From: JBCBWG01 sp964579305
GTDB taxonomy: Bacteria; Pseudomonadota; Alphaproteobacteria; Rhizobiales; Hyphomicrobiaceae
Length of the DNA stretch: 24,121 bases
Assembly: GCA_964579305.1 (NCBI GenBank)
Contig: CAZOGY010000047.1
Span: forward strand, 1-24,121
Direction: 5' to 3'
Shown here piece by piece: positions 15,643 through 24,096 of this stretch. The notes beneath the pieces are model-generated. The model saw only the letters and a list, made by a program, of their open reading frames with translations. It had not been told where the DNA came from and did no database searches. The position numbers were made by a program, and so were the translations under genes. Every line of letters starts with the position of its first letter. Position 1 is the first letter of the stretch.

Positions 15643-15738
15643 CAATTTCGGAGCCGGGCAGCGCACGGGTGGTTCTCCAGAACACAGACCGCTTGGGCGT
15701 GTCATCGGCGACCTGTGCACCAGCGCCCAAGTCAGGCG

Positions 15739-15981
15739 TCACAGCAGGTTATGGGAACCGTCGCAAAACGGGGGATCGTCGGTATCCTTGCAACCGCATA
15801 AGTTCACGGTGCCAGTGGTTTCAGCCACAAAGCGCACCGGGGCAATGCCAGTCCCCGCGTGCGAACCATCGCAGAACGGCTGATTGGCCGACTTGCCGCA
15901 CGCACACCAGAAGTACGATTTGCCCTCCTCCAGCTCGGCCTGGAACGGACCGGTTTGTGCTGGAACTGGTGCCTCGGCCAT
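15739..15981 (-). CDS. Double-CDGSH iron-sulfur protein
   Basis: The 80-residue protein carries two complete CDGSH 2Fe-2S binding motifs. The first uses C26, C28, C37 and H41 (CACGKSANQPFCDGSH). The second uses C62, C64, C73 and H77 (CGCKDTDDPPFCDGSH). Each motif should bind one 2Fe-2S cluster through three Cys and one His, as in the mitochondrial inner NEET (CISD3) type, which also has two motifs in one chain. There is no membrane anchor or signal, so it is cytoplasmic. Roles suggested for such proteins are redox transfer or cluster handling. An AGGGAG ribosome site precedes the ATG. It lies upstream of livH on the same strand but is separated by 275 bases. Confidence 0.94.
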   Translation of the reverse strand: MAEAPVPAQTGPFQAELEEGKSYFWCACGKSANQPFCDGSHAGTGIAPVRFVAETTGTVNLCGCKDTDDPPFCDGSHNLL

Positions 15982-16121
15982 CGCCGTTCTCCCTAGGTGC
16001 GGTTGTTCCGCCCATTTTTAAGGGTTTGCACGCGCCGACTGTCAAGCGACGACGCAGGGCTATCGGCCGCTTCGCGCGCGGTGGCCGGCGGATCGGGAGC
16101 GCCCGCTGGGTCACCGCTGGG

Positions 16122-16766
16122 TCATGCCGCAGCGCGTCGGAACTGAGCCCGCTGCCCGCCGCCAATGCGCGCAACCGGTGAGCGACTGCCCCCCCGCCCC
16201 TCGCTGGCGATCTTGGCCTGTTTGGCTTGCTCGCAAAACTTTAAGAGTTTTTCCGCAAGCGCTGCGCCCGCGGTGGCCAGGATTTCATCTGGACGATCCG
16301 GATCAATTTTCGCCAAAGCCTGTTGCTGGCCTGACTGGCTCTGTCCCTTGCCCCGCGTTTTACGCTTGGGCATCGCCTGCTTCAGAAACAAGCCGACCGC
16401 GAGCCGGTCCTTGCCAGTCGCAAGCGGGTCATCGCCGAACGTGCCGCCGCCGGCGATCAACTTGACCGTGTCGACCTGCGACCAGGGATAGATCGACTGC
16501 GACAGCCAAGCTTTCACCAGCAAGCCCTCAGGCCGGCAGGCCAGGCGCCGCGGCATGCTCTGCTTCAGCACCTCAAACAGAAGGACGCCAGCGCACAGCG
16601 CGGTGGCAGCGAGCGCAGCGATCGCGTAGGCCGGCAAAACATTGATGACCACGAGAGCTGGAACGCTGCAAAGGACGCTGAGTGCGGCCACCCCAATCCC
16701 GAGCGTACCGGCTGTGACCCGTCCAGGGATCACCGTGGCTTGCAGTTCTGTTTGTGCTTCGGCCAT
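16122..16766 (-). CDS. Membrane protein with two helices and a PH-like segment, unknown function
   Basis: The 214-residue protein has two N-terminal membrane helices as a hairpin (about residues 19-40 and 44-66). A cytoplasmic segment follows (about 72-130, LACRPEGLLVKAWLSQSIYPWSQVDTVKL) whose strand pattern and I-x-W motif resemble bacterial PH-like membrane proteins. The middle is basic and Gln/Ser-rich (KRKTRGKGQSQSGQQQ, 135-150). A helical stretch and an Arg/Gly-rich tail close it. I do not recognise a named gene. A GGGAG ribosome site eight bases before the ATG supports the start. It is divergent from fadE and lies 140 bases upstream of the CDGSH gene on the same strand. Confidence 0.75.
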   Translation of the reverse strand: MAEAQTELQATVIPGRVTAGTLGIGVAALSVLCSVPALVVINVLPAYAIAALAATALCAGVLLFEVLKQSMPRRLACRPEGLLVKAWLSQSIYPWSQVDTVKLIAGGGTFGDDPLATGKDRLAVGLFLKQAMPKRKTRGKGQSQSGQQQALAKIDPDRPDEILATAGAALAEKLLKFCEQAKQAKIASEGRGGSRSPVARIGGGQRAQFRRAAA

Positions 16767-16897
16767 GTCTACGCTCCCACGCTTCTGGTCAGCGGACTAT
16801 GCGGCCGATTTTGTAAATGTCCGGTTTGGGCAGACACGCAAGTTGACCTGCCGCGCTTGCCCACACTTCCCCTTCAGCGTGCAAAACAGGACAAAAA

Positions 16898-16920
16898 GCA
16901 ACGGATTTTCAATCTGTTGC
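16898..16920. promoter_or_regulatory. Near-perfect inverted repeat, candidate fad operator
   Basis: Arms GCAACGGATT and AATCTGTTGC (9 of 10 pairs) flank a TTC centre, 106 bases upstream of the fadE start, in the divergent region with the PH-like membrane protein gene. The 23-base size suits a dimeric regulator such as a TetR- or GntR-type fatty-acid sensor. No such regulator gene is in the window. Confidence 0.5.
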
Positions 16921-16969
16921 GTTCAGCTTTCACAATTGCGCTGACGGTGTGGACGTGTGGTTGTGACAA

Positions 16970-17003
16970 GCCCGTCAAACGCACATTTTAAAGGCAGACG
17001 GGC
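16970..17003. promoter_or_regulatory. Spaced inverted repeat in the fadE leader
   Basis: GCCCGTC and GACGGGC are perfect 7-bp arms 20 bases apart, ending 13 bases before the fadE ribosome site. The AT-rich centre includes CATTTTAAAG, which could be a -10 region. It may be a second operator or a leader hairpin. Confidence 0.35.
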
Positions 17004-17025
17004 AAGCAATTCTGCGGAGGGCTTT

Positions 17026-19539
17026 ATGGCGCTGTTTTTGATGATCGCGTTGACGCTGAGCGGCGCAACAGTCTTGGCCATGCGTCGCGCCCCGCTTTGG
17101 GCCTGGGCGATCGGCGCCGCCATCGTGACGCTTGCCTGGCAGACCGGCCTCTTGCATGGCGCTCTTGTAAGCCCGCAACTGTCCTTTGCTACGATCATCG
17201 GCTGGCTGCCAGCTATTGTTTTCGCGCTGTTGGCCGTGCCAGCCATCCGACGCGCGCTCCTGATTGCGCCCGCCTACGGCATCGTTCGCAAGGTTCTGCC
17301 AAAGGTCTCGCAAACCGAACAGGCAGCCCTGGATGCGGGCACGGTCGGTTTTGACGCTGAGCTTTTTGGTGGGCGGCCCGACTGGTCGAAGCTCCATGCG
17401 GTCGCGCCGATCACGTTGACCGATGAAGAGCGCGCATTCTTGGCCGGACCGACCGAAGAACTCTGCGCCATGCTTGAAGATTGGCAGATCCGTCACACCA
17501 ATCGCGAGGTGCCCGAGCATGTCTGGGACTTCATCAAGCAGCACGGCTTTCTCGGCATGCTGATCTCCAAAGCCCATGGCGGGCTTGGATTTTCTGCGCA
17601 GGCGCAATCGCTCATCCTAGGCAAGATCGCGTCACGTTCACCTGACGCCGTGACGATCGTGATGGTACCGAACTCGCTTGGTCCTGGTGAACTGATCGAG
17701 AAATACGGGACCGATCATCAAAAGTCATACTACTTGCCGCGCTTGGTCAGCGGAGAAGAAATTCCCTGTTTTTCACTGACGGGGCCGACGTCGGGTTCCG
17801 ACGCGGCGTCCATGCGCGATGTCGGTTACGTCACCAAAGGCGTCCATAACGGTGAGGAGACGCTCGGCATTCGCGTGACCTGGGATAAGCGATACATCAC
17901 GCTTGGGCCGAAAGCGACGCTGGTTGGTCTGGCGTTTTACTTGTTTGATCCCGACAACCACCTCGGGCACGGAGAGGACGTCGGCATCACCGTCGCTCTG
18001 ATCCCGGCCGACCACCCAGGCGTCAATATCGGCCGCCGGCACCTGCCATGCGGTGCTGCGTTCCCCAATGGACCCAACTGGGGTACCGACGTGTTCATCC
18101 CGATGGCGTTTCTGGTCGGTGGCGCGCAGCGTGCCGGCCAGGGCTGGCGCATGTTGATGGAGTGCTTGGCTGCGGGGCGCGCCATATCGTTGCCAGCCTC
18201 CGCAGCGGCGGGCGCGAAGGCGATGTTGCGCCACTCAACGGCTTACGGCCGGGTGCGCAGGCAGTTTGGCCTATCGGTTGCAAAGATGCAGGGCGTTGAA
18301 GAGCCACTGGCCCGCATGGCTGAGGTTGCCTACGTGAACGAGGCTGCCCGCGCGGTGACCGCATCCATGGTGTCGCGCGGTGATAAACCTGCAGTCATCT
18401 CCGCGCTTATGAAATACCAGACCACCGAACGCATGCGCCAATCCGTCAATGACGCGATGGACCTGCACGGTGGCAAGGCAATTTGCGATGGTCCATCAAA
18501 CTATCTGCAATCGGCCTATCAGATGGTCCCGGTTGGGATTACGGTTGAGGGGGCCAACATCCTCACGCGAACGCTGATTACGTTTGCTCAAGGCGCTCTG
18601 CGCTCACATCCCTACCTTTATGATGAAATCCGTGCCGCGCAGGCTGCGGATCGCAAGTCCGGCCAGGCCGCTTTCGAAAAAGCGTTTCTCGCGCATGTAT
18701 CTTTCAGCGTCTCCAATGTGTTTGGCGCATTGTTCCACAATCTGACGGGCGGCATCTTTGCACGCCTGCCGCAGGAAGCCGGTGCAGAAGCTGAGCATTA
18801 CCGCCAATTGGCGCGCGCAAGCCGCAACTTCGCGCTCGTGGCGGATCTCACAGTCGCGCTTCTCGGGGGCGGCTTGAAGATCAAGCAAAAGATCACGGGA
18901 CGCCTCGCCGATGCGCTTTCGGAGCTTTATCTGCTCTCCTGCGTGCTCAAGCGATTTTCAGATGATGGTCGCCCAGCCGAAGACAGAAAGCTCGTCGCGT
19001 TGGCCATGGCCAATGGCCTTGACCGGTTCGAGACCGCGCTGCGTGGCGCGATCGACAACTTCCCGGTGACGGGCGCGCGGATCGCCATGCGTTGGCTCGT
19101 GTTCCCGATGGGGCGCCACTACAAGCCGGCGTCAGATGCCCTGGGCCACAGCGTCGTGAAGGCGGCGATCGAGCCCGGCGCATTCCGTGACCGGCTGACC
19201 CGCGACATCTACGTGACGCACGATCCCAACGATGCGACGGGCGTTCTCGAAGCCGCGATGGCCGCAGTCATTGCCGCTGAAGATGCAGAAAAGCGCATCG
19301 AGCGCGCTGTGCGCAAAGGCGACTTGCGTCGCTTCCACGGCAAAGACTGGATCGCCGCGGCCCAAGCCAAAGGCATCGTCACAGAAGCCGAAGCCAAGCT
19401 CGTGCGCGATGCAGAAGCCCTGTCGGCCCGCGTGATCGCCGTTGATCACTTCGACCCCGAAGAAGTCCGTCCCAATTACATGTCGCCCGGTCACAACCGG
19501 CAGCCGCAGACGCCATCGGCGATGGCTGCGGCTGAGTAA
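17026..19539 (+). CDS. fadE: Acyl-CoA dehydrogenase FadE
   Basis: FadE catalyses the first, FAD-dependent step of beta-oxidation, making trans-2-enoyl-CoA. The 837-residue length fits the long FadE type (E. coli about 814). Two N-terminal hydrophobic segments (about residues 2-45 and 53-83) suggest membrane attachment. The dehydrogenase core follows from about residue 130, with LTGPTSGSDA at 251-260 as the flavin/substrate loop. The probable catalytic base is E508 in GITVEGAN, followed by the extra C-terminal domain typical of FadE (DUF1974), from about residue 540. The ATG at 17026 has a perfect GGAGG five bases upstream; the longer open frame from 16957 is less likely. It is the first gene of a fadE-fadJ-fadI operon. 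Confidence 0.96.
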   Translation: MALFLMIALTLSGATVLAMRRAPLWAWAIGAAIVTLAWQTGLLHGALVSPQLSFATIIGWLPAIVFALLAVPAIRRALLIAPAYGIVRKVLPKVSQTEQAALDAGTVGFDAELFGGRPDWSKLHAVAPITLTDEERAFLAGPTEELCAMLEDWQIRHTNREVPEHVWDFIKQHGFLGMLISKAHGGLGFSAQAQSLILGKIASRSPDAVTIVMVPNSLGPGELIEKYGTDHQKSYYLPRLVSGEEIPCFSLTGPTSGSDAASMRDVGYVTKGVHNGEETLGIRVTWDKRYITLGPKATLVGLAFYLFDPDNHLGHGEDVGITVALIPADHPGVNIGRRHLPCGAAFPNGPNWGTDVFIPMAFLVGGAQRAGQGWRMLMECLAAGRAISLPASAAAGAKAMLRHSTAYGRVRRQFGLSVAKMQGVEEPLARMAEVAYVNEAARAVTASMVSRGDKPAVISALMKYQTTERMRQSVNDAMDLHGGKAICDGPSNYLQSAYQMVPVGITVEGANILTRTLITFAQGALRSHPYLYDEIRAAQAADRKSGQAAFEKAFLAHVSFSVSNVFGALFHNLTGGIFARLPQEAGAEAEHYRQLARASRNFALVADLTVALLGGGLKIKQKITGRLADALSELYLLSCVLKRFSDDGRPAEDRKLVALAMANGLDRFETALRGAIDNFPVTGARIAMRWLVFPMGRHYKPASDALGHSVVKAAIEPGAFRDRLTRDIYVTHDPNDATGVLEAAMAAVIAAEDAEKRIERAVRKGDLRRFHGKDWIAAAQAKGIVTEAEAKLVRDAEALSARVIAVDHFDPEEVRPNYMSPGHNRQPQTPSAMAAAE

Positions 19540-19573
19540 GGCGCCTGACCGCCCGGCAATGAAAGGTACCGCT

Positions 19574-21676
19574 ATGAACGCTGAGATGAACGCTGAAGCT
19601 GACAAGAGCGCGGACCAAGCTCGTACATCTGCATCTGGCAGGACCGGGACGCTGCCAGACCTCGTCGACTGGTCATTCACCGTCGACCACGAGGCCATCG
19701 CGTGGGCGGTGTTCGACCGGCAGGGGCACTCCGCCAACGCGCTGTCGCGCCGCGCCTTGCAAGAACTGGGTCGCATTGTGGAGGCCGTCGAGGCCGGCGC
19801 TGCCGACGGCTCGATCCGTGGTCTCGGCGTTTTATCGGGCAAAAGCGCAAGCTTCATTCTCGGTGCGGATATCAATGAATTCGAAGATTTTGAAAAGGAA
19901 GCCGATGTCATCACCGCGCTGTCGGAGGTGACCGGGCTTTTCGACCGCTTGGAGGCCATGAAGGTCCCAGTCGCGGTCGGCATTCACGGCTACTGCCTTG
20001 GTGGCGGTCTGGAATTGGCGCTGGCCTGTCATTACCGTGTGGCAACGCGCGATGATGCAACCCGCGTTGGATTTCCCGAAGTCAAACTCGGCCTGATCCC
20101 GGGCTTCCACGGCACGGCCCGTTCGTTGCGCCAAGCCGGCCCGATCGCAGCGATGGACCATATGCTGACCGGCCGCTTTTTGCGCGCAAGCCAGGCGCGC
20201 GCAGCCGGGTACATCGACGAGCTTGTCCCGTTTCCGGAAAAACTGCGCTGGGCCGTGCGCAAGGCGATCCTGCAAAAGCGCAAATCAAAGCCGGCTGGCA
20301 CGACCAAAATGTTTCTCGCCAAGTCGCCGTTTCGCAGCACACTTGTATCGCGCATGCGCAAGGAAGTCGCCAAAAAGGCGCGCGCCGACCATTACCCTGC
20401 GCCCTATGCGCTGATTGACATGTTCGCCAAGTTCGGGGGCAGCATTTCAGCAATGAAGCGCAACGAAGCCAAAGTCTTTGCGCCGCTGATGGTGGGCGAG
20501 ACTTCGCGCAACCTGCGCCGCGTTTTCCATCTCCAGGAACTTCTCAAAACCCAAGCGCCAAAGTACATCGACTTCAAACCGATGCGCGTCCACGTGATCG
20601 GTGCTGGCACCATGGGGGCTGACATCGCCGGCTGGTGCGTTGCCAACGGTATGCTGGCCTCATTGCAGGACCTATCGCGCGAGCAGATCGATAAGGGCAT
20701 CAAAGCCCAGTCGAAAACGTTGAAGCGCAAGTTCCGCACAGAAGCCGCCTTGTCCGCCGCGAAAGCGCGACTGATCGCCGACCCCGACGGTGCGATGATC
20801 CCGCGTGCGGACGTTGTCATCGAGGCGATCGTTGAAAAAGTCGAGATCAAGCAAAAGGTGCTCAGTGAAATCGAGCCCCAATTAAAACCCGGCGCGGTGA
20901 TGGCAACAAACACGTCCTCAATCATGATTGAGGACATTGCGGCTGGCCTTGCCGATCCCGGCCGCTTGATTGGCATCCACTTCTTCAATCCCGTTGCAAT
21001 GATGCCGCTTGTCGAAGTCGTGCGCGGTGCGCAAAGCCGGCAAGACGAGATCGACAAAGGTTGCGCGTTCGTCGCGGCAATCGCGAAATCGCCGCTGGTG
21101 GTCAAGAGCGTGCCCGGTTTCCTCGTCAACCGCGTGCTTGCGCCTTACATGTTTGAGGCCATGCGTTTCCTGGAAGAGGGCGAGCAGAAAGAACGCATCG
21201 ACGAAGCCGCGAAGGTTTTTGGCATGCCCATGGGCCCCATCGAACTGGCCGATACCGTTGGGCTGGATATCTGCGCGCACGTCGGACACATCCTCGATAA
21301 GCCCGTCGATGGCTCGCGCATGGACCAACTCGTAAAGGCCGGTAAGCTCGGCAAGAAATCGGGCCAAGGTTTTTACACATGGAAAGACGGCAAGCCTGAA
21401 CGCGCTGAGATCTCCCAAAAGAGCGACTTGCCAACGCTTGGACGGGCGCTGGTAGAGCCGCTGTTGCGCGAGTGCGAACGCTGCCGGGACGAGGGCGTTG
21501 TGGCGTCGGCAGATCTCGTTGATGCGGGTGTGATTTTTGGAACCGGGTTCGCACCGTTCCGCGGCGGGCCTCTGCACTATTATGAAAGCGTTGGCGGAAA
21601 CGGCGCAGCGGCGCACGGCAATGCCAAAGCCGCCGCCGACGCCGGTGCAGAGCCGCCCCGCGAAGCCGCTGAGTGA
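19574..21676 (+). CDS. fadJ: Bifunctional enoyl-CoA hydratase / 3-hydroxyacyl-CoA dehydrogenase
   Basis: This enzyme hydrates enoyl-CoA and then oxidises the 3-hydroxyacyl-CoA with NAD. In the 700-residue protein the hydratase domain (about 30-300) has GADINEF at 97-103 and GYCLGGGLELALA at 139-151. E147 and E169 match the two catalytic glutamates. The dehydrogenase domain has the NAD motif GAGTMG at 343-348, catalytic H469 in HFFNPV, and VPGFLVNR at 513-520. The PGFGG or PGxGG loop of relatives reads PGFHG here (H179). The first 28 residues and the last 25 are low-complexity. It starts 34 bases after fadE with an AAAGG site. It could equally be named fadB; pairing with a FadI-type thiolase suggests fadJ. 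Confidence 0.95.
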   Translation: MNAEMNAEADKSADQARTSASGRTGTLPDLVDWSFTVDHEAIAWAVFDRQGHSANALSRRALQELGRIVEAVEAGAADGSIRGLGVLSGKSASFILGADINEFEDFEKEADVITALSEVTGLFDRLEAMKVPVAVGIHGYCLGGGLELALACHYRVATRDDATRVGFPEVKLGLIPGFHGTARSLRQAGPIAAMDHMLTGRFLRASQARAAGYIDELVPFPEKLRWAVRKAILQKRKSKPAGTTKMFLAKSPFRSTLVSRMRKEVAKKARADHYPAPYALIDMFAKFGGSISAMKRNEAKVFAPLMVGETSRNLRRVFHLQELLKTQAPKYIDFKPMRVHVIGAGTMGADIAGWCVANGMLASLQDLSREQIDKGIKAQSKTLKRKFRTEAALSAAKARLIADPDGAMIPRADVVIEAIVEKVEIKQKVLSEIEPQLKPGAVMATNTSSIMIEDIAAGLADPGRLIGIHFFNPVAMMPLVEVVRGAQSRQDEIDKGCAFVAAIAKSPLVVKSVPGFLVNRVLAPYMFEAMRFLEEGEQKERIDEAAKVFGMPMGPIELADTVGLDICAHVGHILDKPVDGSRMDQLVKAGKLGKKSGQGFYTWKDGKPERAEISQKSDLPTLGRALVEPLLRECERCRDEGVVASADLVDAGVIFGTGFAPFRGGPLHYYESVGGNGAAAHGNAKAAADAGAEPPREAAE

Positions 21677-21679
21677 TTG

Positions 21680-21728
21680 TGCCTTTCGCGATCGAGCCTT
21701 TGCGCCGATCGCACCTTTGCTGATCGCA
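21680..21728 (+). repeat. Degenerate tandem repeat in the fadJ-fadI spacer
   Basis: The 99-base spacer holds about three imperfect copies of a 15-17 base unit of the form gCCTTTgc..GATCGc (roughly 21682-21696, 21697-21713 and 21714-21728). It is too short and degenerate to call a known element. Confidence 0.4.
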
Positions 21729-21775
21729 CCGAAGACACCACGCGCGTCTCGCGCAGCCCAAGGACCCGAACCGCC

Positions 21776-23080
21776 ATGACCCCCAATCCGCGCCGTATCG
21801 CCGTTGTTGGCGGCGTCCGCATTCCGTTCTGCCGCTCAAACACGCTCTATGCCGACCAGTCCAACTTGAGCATGATGACGGCGACATTGGACGCGCTCGC
21901 CGACAAATATGAGCTTGCCGGAACACATATCGATGAGGTCGTCGGCGGTGCGGTTGTCACCCATTCGCGCGATTGGAACCTGGCGCGTGAAGCCACAATC
22001 GGCTCCAAACTGGCCGAAACGACGCCGGGAACGACCATGATCCAGGCTTGCGGCACCAGTCTGCAGGCTGCGATGGGCTTAGGGGCAAAGATCGCGTTGG
22101 GTCAGATCGAAAATGGCATTGCCGTTGGTTCCGATACCACGTCGGATGCGCCGATTGTGTTTTCTCCCAAGTTTTCCAAGCGTTTGACCGATATGGCCCA
22201 GCGCAAGGGGTCCTGGAACAAGCTGGGCGCGTTCAAGGGGTTGTCGCCGCGCGAACTCGCGCCGCTGCCGCCGTCCGTTTCTGAGCCACGTACCGGCCTG
22301 AGCATGGGCCAACATTGCGAACTGATGGCACAAGAATGGCACATCCCCAGAGCGGAGCAGGACCAGCTTGCCTATGACAGCCATAAGAAGGCTGCAGCTG
22401 CCTATGCTGAAGGCTGGATGGATGATCTGATGACGCCGCACGCCGGTGTGTTCCGCGACAATAACTTGCGCGAGGATATTGACCTGGAACGCATGGCGAC
22501 GCTGCGCAACGCTTTTGAGAAATCCGAACGCGGCACCTTATCGGCTGCCAATTCGACGCCGCTGACGGATGGCGCCGCCGCTTGCCTGCTTGCATCAGAA
22601 GATTGGGCACAGAAAAACGATCTGCCGGTGCTGGCTTATCTCACCGAGTTTCAGACCGAGGCCAATAATTTCGTGGACGGCGAAGGCTTGTTGATGGCAC
22701 CGACCATCGCTGTTTCGAAAATGCTGGAGCGTGCTGGGCTGCAACTCCAGGACTTCGATTTTTATGAAATTCACGAAGCGTTCGCGGCCCAGGTGCTGTC
22801 CACGCTCAAGGCTTGGGAAGATCCCGCCTATAACGAAAACCGCCTTGGGCGGTCCACGCCGCTGGGTGCCATCGACCGCGCCAAGCTCAACGTCAAGGGC
22901 TCGTCACTTGCGTTTGGCCATCCGTTCGCGGCAACCGGCGCGCGCATCCTGGCCAACGCGGCCAAGCTGGTTGGAGAAAACGGCGGGCGGGCGCTGATCT
23001 CAATTTGCACAGCCGGCGGTATGGGTGTCACAGCCATCGTCGAAGGCGCAAATGGCGCCGGCAATCTTTCGCAAGTCTGA
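21776..23080 (+). CDS. fadI: 3-ketoacyl-CoA thiolase FadI
   Basis: This thiolase releases acetyl-CoA from 3-ketoacyl-CoA, the last step of beta-oxidation, and is probably partnered with the upstream FadJ. The 434-residue length matches FadI (436 in E. coli), longer than a normal FadA. The acyl-carrying cysteine is C92 in IQACGTSLQA. H333 lies in EIHEAFAAQ, H382 in GHPFAATG and the proton-exchanging C411 in SICTAGGMG. I chose the ATG at 21776, with an AAGGA site ten bases upstream. A TTG frame from 21677 would add 33 unlikely residues. It ends the fad operon, convergent with the DUF2939 gene 25 bases away. Confidence 0.96.
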   Translation: MTPNPRRIAVVGGVRIPFCRSNTLYADQSNLSMMTATLDALADKYELAGTHIDEVVGGAVVTHSRDWNLAREATIGSKLAETTPGTTMIQACGTSLQAAMGLGAKIALGQIENGIAVGSDTTSDAPIVFSPKFSKRLTDMAQRKGSWNKLGAFKGLSPRELAPLPPSVSEPRTGLSMGQHCELMAQEWHIPRAEQDQLAYDSHKKAAAAYAEGWMDDLMTPHAGVFRDNNLREDIDLERMATLRNAFEKSERGTLSAANSTPLTDGAAACLLASEDWAQKNDLPVLAYLTEFQTEANNFVDGEGLLMAPTIAVSKMLERAGLQLQDFDFYEIHEAFAAQVLSTLKAWEDPAYNENRLGRSTPLGAIDRAKLNVKGSSLAFGHPFAATGARILANAAKLVGENGGRALISICTAGGMGVTAIVEGANGAGNLSQV

Positions 23081-23105
23081 GTGGCGCCGCGCCAATCGGG
23101 CGCGA

Positions 23106-23858
23106 TTATGCGTCCCCGAGTGGGTCTTCGCGAATAACGCGCAGGTCAGCGAGGATCCATTCGGTGCCGCGCAAATCCAGCCGCGACACATAAAACCGGT
23201 CGGTATGGCGCCGGTCACGCACGACAATCTCTACGGAAAACGGGTTCAAGAATGCGGCTCTGCGCACGCGCTTCAAGAATACTGTGACCTGATCGAACGA
23301 CGTCGGCTGTGATTTCGGCTGCGTTGGCGAGCGTGCAGCGCGATCGGCAACCTCGGGCCCATCGTCAATGTCGGAGCCATCGTCATCGCGCAGTAGCGCT
23401 TTTTCTTCCGCACTCAGGTTGGCAGGTGGCAGCGGCAGCGCGCGAGGCTGGGGATTGTCGCGTAGAGCAGCGAAACCAGGCCGCGCAGACCGCACGCCAT
23501 CGGCAAGACCTCGCCCCCGCTCGTGCAGCCCATGCAACTTGGGCAGCCCTTCTGGCGTGATGTAGGCGTCGATAAACCGGTCCAGCATCGAATAGCCAAA
23601 TGCTGACTTGATCCGCTGCCAAATCGAGGGCCGCACGCTATGCGCCGCCCGCCGTGCCGCCGGCAACAGATCAGAATACGCAGCAATGGATTCGCGCAGC
23701 GAGTGGCGCACCGCAGGCCAGTCGACCTTGTCGCGCAACGTCTGCGTATCAGCCGTCACCACCGCACGGTGCAAGGTCCAGGCAGCATAAAATGGTGACA
23801 CCAGATAGAGCGCGCCGCCAATCAGGCACAGCGCGATGAGCCATTTGAAAATTCGCAT
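23106..23858 (-). CDS. DUF2939 family envelope protein
   Basis: The 250-residue protein fits the DUF2939 family of unknown function. It has an N-terminal hydrophobic helix (about residues 5-27, KWLIALCLIGGALYLVSPFYAAW) that acts as a signal anchor. The segment after it, LHRAVVTADTQTLRDKVDWPAVRHSLR, is the family's hallmark. The middle (about 140-190) is acidic and Pro-rich, probably a linker. The C-terminal part (about 187-250, FDQVTVFLKR...FYVSRLDLRGTEWILADLRVI) looks like a beta-rich domain. It is expected to face the periplasm. It has no operon partner in the window. Confidence 0.87.
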   Translation of the reverse strand: MRIFKWLIALCLIGGALYLVSPFYAAWTLHRAVVTADTQTLRDKVDWPAVRHSLRESIAAYSDLLPAARRAAHSVRPSIWQRIKSAFGYSMLDRFIDAYITPEGLPKLHGLHERGRGLADGVRSARPGFAALRDNPQPRALPLPPANLSAEEKALLRDDDGSDIDDGPEVADRAARSPTQPKSQPTSFDQVTVFLKRVRRAAFLNPFSVEIVVRDRRHTDRFYVSRLDLRGTEWILADLRVIREDPLGDA

Positions 23859-24066
23859 AGGTCGATTGATCCGCCGCTTCGCTCTTCGACTTCAAACGCT
23901 GAGCAGCCATTGCGGCACAGCCGAGGTCGCGATGTGCACATTTCGAGGCGAAGCCATCGTCGCTGTGAAAAACCGACGATGTCATTCCGCGTAGATTTGG
24001 CACGCGTTAATGCATGTCGCGTCCAATCTGATTCACGCCCCAAGGCCGCAAAGCGGCCCGGGCCAC

Positions 24067-24096
24067 CGATGTTCGTGTTCGAAACATCGACACGAA
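24067..24096. repeat. Two overlapping, mutually exclusive inverted repeats
   Basis: CGATGTT (24067-24073) pairs with AACATCG (24083-24089), and TTCGTGT (24072-24078) pairs with ACACGAA (24090-24096). The arms overlap, so only one hairpin can form at a time. They lie just inside the right-edge terminator and about 210 bases upstream of the DUF2939 gene. Confidence 0.45.

Noticed and set aside
15464..15742. N-terminal extension of LivH by 93 codons
   Set aside because: The added part is basic and unlike the family; the ATG at 15463 has a GGGAG ribosome site and the usual LivH start.
23084..23105. Short GC hairpin between fadI and the DUF2939 gene
   Set aside because: The stem is about five base pairs with no T tract on either strand, too weak to call a terminator.
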